DNA of 5,262 bases from Phycisphaerae bacterium (GTDB lineage: Bacteria; Planctomycetota; Phycisphaerae; Phycisphaerales; SM1A02), in NCBI GenBank assembly GCA_002683195.1, contig NYSW01000089.1:2796-8057 (forward strand), read 5' to 3'. The position numbers and the translations under genes were made by a program. Positions 1-5,262 of this stretch are shown here, in pieces. Position 1 is the first letter of the stretch. Every line of letters begins with the position of its first letter. The notes under the pieces were generated by a model. That model made no database searches. It had not been told where the DNA came from and saw nothing but the letters and a program-made list of their open reading frames with translations.

Positions 1-366
1 CTCTGCCCCCGAAGAAAACCCCAATCAACCTGCGGTCGCGTTCTTCAGGGCCTGCGATCCCCGATGATCTCAGGCCAGATTCTTCGGATCGCGGTTTCCG
101 CCTCTCCGGTTGCAGGCCCCTCCCTTTTTTTCCTTTTGGCCGTTTCGCCCGCGGCGAATTCAATCGGCTCTCCATCCTCCTCCATGGCTCGACCGTGCCC
201 ACTTCGGCTTCGAAGTTTGGCCGCCGATTTCACCCTGAATCTGATTGGTCGCCGGACGATCCCCCTGACCGTCCAACGAAAAGACCTCCAAGACCGCACC
301 GCAGGTCGGACTCCCCAAGCCCAGCGACCCCGGCATCACTCAGGTTTCCGGGCGGAGGTTGATGCC

Positions 367-388
367 GATGGCTGGCCGATGGCTGGCC
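367..388. repeat. 11-bp tandem duplication
   Basis: GATGGCTGGCC occurs twice back to back (367-377 and 378-388), followed by a partial third start (GATA). It is a short slippage-type duplication in a region without a gene, and the 11-bp unit would shift any reading frame across it. Confidence 0.7.
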
Positions 389-650
389 GATAGCGAGGTG
401 AACCCAGGTGCTCGTCGACTGCCGTGGCCACCCTCCACCGGGCTTCTGCACGTGCACGGTCGTTCCAATCCGACCACGAATGACCTCTCCAATACCCGGC
501 TCTTTCGGCAAGAACTCGGCCATCAAGGGGCGGATCGTGCCCCAAGGCCGGCCACTCCTTGCTTCCCGGTGCGACAGGACGACCCCAGCCACGGTGCTCG
601 AGCTTGGCCCGCGACATCGATCGGATTCAACATGGAGGCCTCTAGACGCT

Positions 651-672
651 CTCAGGAGGCCCTCAGGAGGCT
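651..672. repeat. 11-bp tandem duplication
   Basis: CTCAGGAGGCC (651-661) is followed directly by CTCAGGAGGCT (662-672), differing at one base. It is a second 11-bp tandem pair in the gene-free left part. The 11-bp unit again does not preserve a reading frame, which agrees with the region being non-coding. Confidence 0.65.
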
Positions 673-930
673 CCCAGGGCGTTCTGGGCTGAATTCGCCG
701 GATGTGACCCGGTTGGGGCACTCCGAGCGAACTTGGCGGCATCTCGTCTTCCCAGCCTCCTTCCCGGCCTCTTTCCGCTCCTGCAGGGCGATCGCTGGTC
801 GAGAGGGGCTCGAAGAGCCGCGAGAGGGCCTTCAGCCAGGCGTTCTAGCCGACGCTGGGGGCCAACTCACCGACCTCATCCGCCAGCTCAGAAGAAACCG
901 CCCATCGCCTGACCTGGCCACCATCGAAAA

Positions 931-966
931 CCGGCCTCCATTCGGGTGATCCCGAGTGGAGGCCGG
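931..966 (-). terminator. Rho-independent terminator of the three-gene unit
   Basis: Two 16-nt arms (931-946 and 951-966) are complementary at 15 of 16 positions around a 4-nt loop. Read on the minus strand, the hairpin is followed at once by TTTTCG, and it lies 63 nt after the stop codon of the last gene. The single imperfect pair is 941/956. It is an A-C mismatch in the minus-strand transcript but a G-U pair in the plus-strand one. No T-run follows on the plus strand, so the minus orientation is favoured. The T-tract is short (four), but the stem is long and GC-rich. Confidence 0.8.
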
Positions 967-1029
967 CAGATTCAATCTGGTGAAATTCACCGGGACGCGA
1001 GATTCGCATCCGCCACCGAAGCAGCGTTT

Positions 1030-2964
1030 TCAGCCGGAAGCCCCATCAGCGTCGACCCGGAGTCGAGTCCGCTGAGGATCAATGACCTGCTTGGACGGAA
1101 CTTGAATTCGACGTTCCGTCCCATCGAGCCGTCGGCAGATGACCGTGGCATCGTCCTTCGCATCGACCCCGGAACGGCCATCGGCCGCCGGATCATCGAT
1201 CACGTCAACGAGGTACCAATCGGTCTGGAAGTCGACCATGGAATCCCCGACTCGTGCCTTCCGGCCGATCCGCTCTCCGGGCTGGACGGTGAACTGTTCG
1301 GTTCGCCGAGCACCACCTTCGTAGCGATAGAGCTCGATCCGGGCCTCGCCCATCCCGAGCGAGCCACCACCATCGCTGGCTCTCACCACGAAGAATTCAA
1401 CCGGCGGCGCGACCTGAACCGGCGATGACCACTCGCTGACCGCCGAAGCGATCTCGAAAGACTCCGCCAGCCCCTGCTGATCAGGAAGCAGTTGGCGTCC
1501 TCGAGCGAAGAACGGGTTGAACATCAGGATTCGGCAGCGATAACGGTAGGTCTTTCCGGGTTCGACGCCGAGATCGTGGGCCCAGACCAACATCTCATCC
1601 GCCGTCGCCACGTCCTTCAGCTCGACCTCGTTACCCGTTTCGAGTTCCATCTTGGCTTCAGGGTTCAACGCGGAAAGTTGGGTTTCAAATCGCTCGATCT
1701 CCTGCATGAGGCGGTTGAGCTTCTTGGTGAGACCGATCCGACGACGCCGATCGGCTTCGTTGGACATGGATCCGCCGGACTTTCGTCCCGCAGCACCGCC
1801 CATTCCAAAATCTCCACCACCATTCGGATCGCTGGCGCCGCCGCCGCCTCCACCGCGCCCACCACGGCCGCTCCCCCCGCGGCCCGAACTGTCACCCTTG
1901 CGATCGTCTTCGTCTTCCGTTTCCGTCAACGGTCCACCCAGATCCGTGAGCGTCGCGGAGATCCGGCCGGCGGATGCCTGTCGGTCACGAATTCGTCGCC
2001 GAAGTTCCCGCTCCTGTTCGCGAGCGTCGATCTCCTGCTCACTCAGGCCTTCGTTGTCTTCGACCAGTTCATCATCGGACTCATCCTGAGAGATCGCCAG
2101 TGCGGCGTTGGTCGTGGCGAAGAAATCAGGCTGAAGAATCTCCAACTGCTTGACGCGGTCGTCAAGATTGAGCCAGACCGCTTCCTTGAAACCGGAATCC
2201 AGTTCGTCATCCGCTCGTTTCTGGGCCAGGACGGCACGGAGCCCGATGCCACCGGGAATCGGATCCACGACTTCAAGGTCGGTCCAGCGATCGTCAGCGG
2301 TCTTCACCTGCCGCTCAAACACCACGTCGAGCACGTAGGGCCGCTCGTTGAACCAGTTTGATGGAATGGTCGCAAGCGCGGGATCAGCCGAATCATCAGA
2401 CTTCGCGAGTTCAGCTCGGACGGCCGCGAAATCGATGGTGGCCACCGGCGTGGTCCAGGCGACGTCGGGATCGCCGTTCAGCTGGCTGGAGAGCTCCGGG
2501 AGTCGATCGAACTCGGAAGTTTCGACCGTGTCGATCGTCTGAACGACCCGGGTACGCATTCGGGGCGCGGGAATTCGGGGTTCGTGGTACCAGACGTCGA
2601 CCGAACCGACACCTTCGGGCAGCAGCGATGCTGCCAGCGCCGGCGCGATTCGCGGGGGCGTTCCATCGGGCCCCACCGAAGCAGACAGTCGTTCGACGAA
2701 GCCGGATGAGCCATCGGCGCGGATGTTCTCGAACGCCGAAACGTCGACCACGGCATCCGACCCGAGACGGCGGCCTAGTTCCTGAGCCTTGTCGACCAGG
2801 ACCTGATCCACCTCGGTCGGACCGTAATCACGGCCATCGATTTCGGCGGTGATGGACTGGGTCCCGAGGATCAGCATCGCAAAGACGGCGAGCAGCACCA
2901 CTACGGTGAGCCCAAGAACGATCTTCTCGACGTGCTGTTCCCAAAAGGGCATGCCCTTGTTCAT
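1030..2964 (-). CDS. Large single-pass membrane protein of unknown function, probable partner in the pilus/secretion-like complex
   Basis: I chose the ATG at 2962-2964 (644 residues) because GGAAGA lies 6 nt upstream. An in-frame TTG at 2986-2988 would add 8 residues but has no ribosome binding site. The stop is TGA at 1030-1032. Residues 1-14 (MNKGMPFWEQHVEKIV begins the protein) precede a membrane segment at about 15-34, so the bulk should lie outside the inner membrane. Residues 40-290 are mixed and lack a recognised motif. Residues 292-331 are highly charged (acidic first, then Glu/Arg-rich helix). Residues 356-399 are Gly/Arg/Ser-rich. Residues 403-439 form a probable coiled coil (DRRRRIGLTKKLNRLMQEIE). 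The C-terminal half is beta-rich: EPGKTYRYRCRI at 468-479, a segment with EWSSPVQV near 511-518, then FTVQPGERIG, WYLVDV and RRIQVPSKQ between 558 and 626. The last part vaguely recalls the small beta domains of PilP or GspC, but I cannot establish homology. No enzyme motif is visible. It is the last gene of the unit, 75 nt after its neighbour and followed by a terminator. Confidence 0.9.
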   Translation of the reverse strand: MNKGMPFWEQHVEKIVLGLTVVVLLAVFAMLILGTQSITAEIDGRDYGPTEVDQVLVDKAQELGRRLGSDAVVDVSAFENIRADGSSGFVERLSASVGPDGTPPRIAPALAASLLPEGVGSVDVWYHEPRIPAPRMRTRVVQTIDTVETSEFDRLPELSSQLNGDPDVAWTTPVATIDFAAVRAELAKSDDSADPALATIPSNWFNERPYVLDVVFERQVKTADDRWTDLEVVDPIPGGIGLRAVLAQKRADDELDSGFKEAVWLNLDDRVKQLEILQPDFFATTNAALAISQDESDDELVEDNEGLSEQEIDAREQERELRRRIRDRQASAGRISATLTDLGGPLTETEDEDDRKGDSSGRGGSGRGGRGGGGGGASDPNGGGDFGMGGAAGRKSGGSMSNEADRRRRIGLTKKLNRLMQEIERFETQLSALNPEAKMELETGNEVELKDVATADEMLVWAHDLGVEPGKTYRYRCRILMFNPFFARGRQLLPDQQGLAESFEIASAVSEWSSPVQVAPPVEFFVVRASDGGGSLGMGEARIELYRYEGGARRTEQFTVQPGERIGRKARVGDSMVDFQTDWYLVDVIDDPAADGRSGVDAKDDATVICRRLDGTERRIQVPSKQVIDPQRTRLRVDADGASG

Positions 2965-2970
2965 GGCGAT

Positions 2971-2976
2971 TCTTCC
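2971..2976 (-). promoter_or_regulatory. Ribosome binding site deciding the start of the 644-residue membrane protein
   Basis: Read on the minus strand, GGAAGA lies 6 nt before the ATG at 2962-2964. It matches the purine-rich Shine-Dalgarno core and its spacing is near optimal. The alternative TTG at 2986-2988 has only a CT-rich, mixed sequence upstream. This supports the ATG start. Confidence 0.55.
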
Positions 2977-3009
2977 AAGACGTTGCAAACCGAACGTGAG
3001 CGTTGAGGA

Positions 3010-3024
3010 TGACCCCGCGGGTCA
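3010..3024. other. Small hairpin in the second intergenic gap
   Basis: TGACCC (3010-3015) and GGGTCA (3019-3024) form a perfect 6-bp stem with a 3-nt loop. It lies between the second and third genes, 45 nt before the third gene's ATG. There is no T-run after it on the minus strand. It may be an mRNA structure or chance. Confidence 0.35.
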
Positions 3025-3039
3025 ACCCTTCAGGCGAGA

Positions 3040-4446
3040 TCAACCAGCCGAACCGGCCGGCTGGTTACTACGGATTCCAAGCATGGTCCGGAGATCCGGA
3101 GGCATGGCATCAGCGGTCCATTCACGGAGCCAGACCGTCTCGATCGTCAGGTCGACGAAGGAGACGGGTTCGATTCCGTAGATGAAACCTCCACGAGCCG
3201 CGTCGAAGGCGTTGGCCGGCCGCAGCTTGAGGTCGATGACGGTCATGAAATTACTCTTCGCGATCGCATCGATCACCGCCGGAAGTCCGCGGGTCGAAGC
3301 CACGATCGAGCACTTGACGAGCCGGATGTCGTAGACGTCGTTCGAACTTCGGCCGGTGATCGAACCGGTTCGGTCGACTCGGGCTTCGATCGAGGGATCG
3401 ATCTGAGCGTCTCCGGGGTGATCAGGAAGCGCCGTGCCGCCGGGAGCGGCTGCCGGGGTCCCCCCACCACCACCTCGACTGCGACCGGGAGCCCCCATGC
3501 CGGCGGCGCCCATGCCGCCCATGCCTCCCATGCCACCAGTCTGGCCACCACCACCGGCAGGAGCCGCGGCGGCTTCGCCAAGACCGGCGATCGAGAGGGA
3601 CAGGACCCGCTTCATCGGGCCATTGATCACGTCGTCCTGGCCGTTCGCGTCGGCGAATGCCTGGAGCAGGTCCTGGGTGATCCAGTACTTCCACTGCCAA
3701 TCGAACATGGCGGCCAGCGGCATCAGTCCGGTTGGCGTCGCAGGAAGGTCAAGCGCGCTCTCGTCCGCGTAGAAGCGGATCGGGGCCGCACCGGACTCCC
3801 CGGTCGCCGCCTCGCGGTAGAGATTCAGTCGAGCCGCGGCGAGTTCCTTCTGCATGGCTTCGAGCTCTTGCGGATCAAGCTCGGAGACCGAGTCCTTCCG
3901 CTGCCCCGAAACGAATACCACGCGGCGTCGCTCCAGTCGCTCCGCGACCGTCGCCGCGGCCGGAGGCATCCCGGCTCCGACCTGCTTGAACAGATCCGCG
4001 TAGGCATTCATCAACGCCTCGTGAAGCTTGAAGGGCATCTCCTCCATGGCTCGCTTGGAAGGCGGCACCGGGAAGTGGCCCGGAAGCAGATCGTCGGCTC
4101 CGCGAGCCTGACCCGAAGCGTTGCGATTGTGCTTGACGCCGGCCTCGTGGACCTCGGCGGTCTGACCCGAGATCTTGGTGACCGCGTCCTGATAGGCAGC
4201 GATCAGATTCGGGTTCGCGGTCGCGGTCACCGACACCGGCTGACCTCCCGGCACCTCGAGGGAAACCGTGGTCGAGCGATGGGTCTTGAGATCCCGGAGT
4301 CCGGAAGCCTTGCTCTTGAGTTCGTTCCGCGCGGCTTCCGTCATGCCACCGGCGATGACATAGGAAGCCACGGGTGCGGCGATGATGACCACCGCACAGA
4401 TCACGACGACCAGATGGGACTTGATCCACTGAAGAATCGGAGTCAT
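3040..4446 (-). CDS. Membrane-anchored Amuc_1100/PilO-like protein with Gly/Met-rich linker
   Basis: This is a 468-residue protein with an ATG at 4444-4446 and a TGA at 3040-3042. The Shine-Dalgarno signal is weak (GAAAGG about 11 nt upstream). Residues 1-10 are a short cytoplasmic lead (MTPILQWIKS), 11-33 a hydrophobic membrane segment, and 36-54 a charged helix. A mostly helical soluble region follows (about 80-210, including the helix DPQELEAMQKELAAARLNLY at 191-210). Residues 248-288 contain a Trp-rich helix and strand (FDWQWKYWITQDLLQAFADANG, then MKRVLSLSIAG). Residues 297-337 are Gly-rich with GGM triplets. The last lobe is strand 371-384 (VYDIRLVKCSIVAS), helix 388-398, strand 400-408 (FMTVIDLKL), loop, strand 427-440 (PVSFVDLTIETVWL). 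A short N-terminal anchor, a helical region and a terminal ferredoxin-like lobe is the plan of PilO and of Amuc_1100, which is somewhat shorter. The likely role is a periplasm-facing structural or alignment component of a type IV pilus or type II secretion-like complex. No catalytic motif is seen. The gene is certain; the family call is moderate. Confidence 0.88.
   Translation of the reverse strand: MTPILQWIKSHLVVVICAVVIIAAPVASYVIAGGMTEAARNELKSKASGLRDLKTHRSTTVSLEVPGGQPVSVTATANPNLIAAYQDAVTKISGQTAEVHEAGVKHNRNASGQARGADDLLPGHFPVPPSKRAMEEMPFKLHEALMNAYADLFKQVGAGMPPAAATVAERLERRRVVFVSGQRKDSVSELDPQELEAMQKELAAARLNLYREAATGESGAAPIRFYADESALDLPATPTGLMPLAAMFDWQWKYWITQDLLQAFADANGQDDVINGPMKRVLSLSIAGLGEAAAAPAGGGGQTGGMGGMGGMGAAGMGAPGRSRGGGGGTPAAAPGGTALPDHPGDAQIDPSIEARVDRTGSITGRSSNDVYDIRLVKCSIVASTRGLPAVIDAIAKSNFMTVIDLKLRPANAFDAARGGFIYGIEPVSFVDLTIETVWLREWTADAMPPDLRTMLGIRSNQPAGSAG
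3493..3537 (-). repeat. 9-bp repeats encoding Gly-Gly-Met triplets
   Basis: Within the Amuc_1100/PilO-like gene, a 9-bp unit coding Gly-Gly-Met recurs in tandem. The Met codons at 3529-3531, 3520-3522 and 3511-3513 are exactly 9 bp apart, and a looser copy has its Met at 3496-3498. It encodes the core of the Gly/Met-rich linker (residues 304-318), just before the C-terminal lobe. Such repeats can change in copy number by slippage, so linker length may vary between strains. Confidence 0.75.
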
Positions 4447-4470
4447 TGCGAATTCGGCCTTTCACACGGT

Positions 4471-4487
4471 GCGTCGTTCTTCGACGC
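4471..4487. other. Small hairpin in the first intergenic gap
   Basis: GCGTCG (4471-4476) and CGACGC (4482-4487) form a perfect 6-bp GC-rich stem with a 5-nt loop. It lies between the first and second genes, 24 nt before the second gene's ATG. No T-run follows on the minus strand, so it is not a standard terminator. It could affect mRNA processing or translation, or be chance. Confidence 0.35.
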
Positions 4488-4521
4488 CGGAGGGGTACAC
4501 GATTGAATCGGAACCGGTCGA

Positions 4522-5262
4522 TCAGGCGTCGGGAGCCTTGGCCGGCTCATCGACGAGTTTGACGGTGAAGGAGACGCGAGCCACATGGAAAGTGTCCCCC
4601 TCTTCGTACAGTCCGGGCTCTCCAGGAATCGGGGCCTCCCCGTCCAGGCTGAGCGCGGCTTCGGAATTTCCGGCACCGGCGCCGGGCTTGGAAGAAGACC
4701 AGCGGTCGTTCCCCTTCGCACCCGCCGAACCGAATCCACTGCCACCGGATCCACTGCTCGAACCAGCGAAACCGCCGCCCGAAGAGCCGAATCCCATGTC
4801 GCCGCCGGTATCCACCGGTGCTCCGGTGGGACGCTTCTTGCCGGGCTGGCCGCCACCACCGCCGGGAGCACCGCCGCCGGCACCCATGCCGCCGCTGGTT
4901 CCCATGCCGGAACCACCACCCGCGAATCCTCCCGAATCACCGCCGCCCGCTCGGCCGGCTCCGCTTCCACCGCGACCGGAGGGACTCGAAGAGCCACCGC
5001 TGGCGGTGGTACTGCCATCCGCACCGACCTCGACGGTCGTCAGATCACCGGGATTGGAGCTGAAGGAACCGGCAACCACCACGTAGGGGATGCCATCACG
5101 GGTCTTGCCGGCCAGATCGTTGACGAAGCGGCCGATGGTGTCGTTGACGAAGGAAACCGGCGGGTTGAGCTCGGTCGCGAAAGCGACCTGCATCTCGACC
5201 TGCATGAATCGATCCGTACCGTTGATGGTGTACACGGCGCCCAGATCCTCCAGGAGGAGCAG
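4522..5262 (-). CDS. C-terminal part of a Gly-rich protein, possibly PilN/PilO/Amuc_1100-like (5' end outside window)
   Basis: The frame is open to the right edge and gives 246 residues before a TGA stop at 4522-4524, so this is probably the C-terminal part of a longer protein. A GTG at 5233-5235, with GGAGG about 11 nt upstream, could be a start. I favour read-through because the residues around it (VYTINGTDRFMQVEMQVAF) look like a strand inside a domain and no signal or membrane segment follows. In window numbering, residues 18-32 look like a strand, 35-53 a helix (SFVNDTIGRFVNDLAG), 58-68 a strand (GIPYVVVAGSF), then about 110 residues of Gly/Ser-rich low complexity (roughly 89-200), and a final strand at 224-238 (TFHVARVSFTVKLVD). 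This order resembles the ferredoxin-like lobe of PilN/PilO-type proteins with a Gly-rich loop inserted before the last strand. It is the first visible gene of the unit, 75 nt before the next. That the region is coding is likely; the family is inference only. Confidence 0.8.
   Translation of the reverse strand: MLLLEDLGAVYTINGTDRFMQVEMQVAFATELNPPVSFVNDTIGRFVNDLAGKTRDGIPYVVVAGSFSSNPGDLTTVEVGADGSTTASGGSSSPSGRGGSGAGRAGGGDSGGFAGGGSGMGTSGGMGAGGGAPGGGGGQPGKKRPTGAPVDTGGDMGFGSSGGGFAGSSSGSGGSGFGSAGAKGNDRWSSSKPGAGAGNSEAALSLDGEAPIPGEPGLYEEGDTFHVARVSFTVKLVDEPAKAPDA

Larger units (their letters stand above)
1..930. other. Long stretch without a supportable gene
   Basis: I find no convincing coding sequence here. 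Open frames on both strands are shorter than about 200 codons. They lack good start signals and translate to Arg/Pro/Ser/Trp-rich products with no hydrophobic core pattern or known motif. I found none of the hallmark sequences of tRNA, tmRNA, RNase P RNA, SRP RNA or rRNA. Visible structure is limited to two short tandem duplications (367-388 and 651-672), small hairpins at 201-216 (6-bp stem, GCTT loop), 673-688 (CCCAG/CTGGG) and 807-819 (GGCTC-GAA-GAGCC), and a T-rich tract at 123-138. It may be a true intergenic region, a decayed gene, or hold an RNA I do not recognise. Confidence 0.55.

Noticed and set aside
123..138. T-rich tract that might be a terminator tail on the plus strand
   Set aside because: No stable hairpin lies directly before it, so it does not meet the pattern of an intrinsic terminator.
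619..634. Possible tRNA T-arm-like string (GATTCAAC) near 624
   Set aside because: No flanking 5-bp T-stem, acceptor stem or anticodon arm could be found on either strand.
359..949. Plus-strand frame of 196 codons in the left region
   Set aside because: It starts at TTG with no ribosome binding site, crosses both 11-bp tandem duplications, ends inside the loop of the terminator hairpin, and gives an Arg/Pro/Trp-rich product without motifs.
946..1428. Plus-strand frame of 160 codons overlapping the terminator and the end of the third gene
   Set aside because: It is mostly antisense to the conserved-looking beta-rich C-terminus of the third gene and begins in the terminator stem-loop.
1492..2361. 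Plus-strand open frame of 289 codons antisense to the large membrane protein gene
   Set aside because: It is fully inside a well-supported gene on the other strand, and its Gly-linker counterpart is an Ala/Thr/Pro-rich shadow. It has no start signal or recognisable domain.
3418..4506. Plus-strand open frame of 362 codons antisense to the Amuc_1100/PilO-like gene
   Set aside because: Long antisense frames are expected in GC-rich genes. Its product is Arg/His/Gly-rich without a fold-like pattern, while the minus-strand frame has a membrane segment and regular secondary structure.
4469..5086. Plus-strand Pro-rich frame of 205 codons
   Set aside because: The proline runs are the reverse complement of the Gly-rich linker of the minus-strand gene, so it is a composition artefact.
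1..5262. CRISPR array, insertion sequence or prophage signals
   Set aside because: No regularly spaced direct repeats, no transposase-like frame, no terminal inverted repeats and no phage structural or integrase motif were seen.

Overview
This is a GC-rich window (by eye about 60-65% GC). All convincing genes lie on the minus strand and read from right to left. Three consecutive genes (4522-5262, running off the right edge; 3040-4446; 1030-2964) form one apparent transcription unit, separated by two gaps of 75 nt each. A strong intrinsic terminator hairpin at 931-966 closes the unit. No promoter for it is visible, so the operon starts beyond the right edge.

The middle gene encodes an N-terminally anchored membrane protein. 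Its C-terminal lobe has a strand-helix-strand-loop-strand order like that of PilO/PilN and of Amuc_1100 of Akkermansia, a PVC-superphylum pilus-associated protein. The partial first gene ends in a segment with a similar strand/helix order. The third gene is a large single-pass membrane protein with a charged helical stretch, a coiled coil and a beta-rich C-terminal half. The working interpretation is part of a PilM-PilN-PilO-PilP-like alignment subcomplex of a type IV pilus or type II secretion type machine, with PilM, ATPase and secretin genes outside the window. This is inferred from architecture and was not confirmed by any search.

The organism is probably a member of Planctomycetota or a related PVC lineage (possibly Phycisphaerae-like). 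The basis is the Amuc_1100-like architecture, the high GC, weak or modest Shine-Dalgarno signals, and large single-pass membrane proteins with glycine-rich linkers. This is an inference, not a diagnosis.

The most distinctive feature is that all three proteins carry a long Gly-rich (Gly/Ser, Gly/Met or Gly/Arg) low-complexity segment inside the soluble part. In the first two proteins it sits within or just before the PilO-like lobe. The left part of the window (1-930) holds no gene I can support. It contains only weak ORFs, two short tandem duplications and a few small hairpins.
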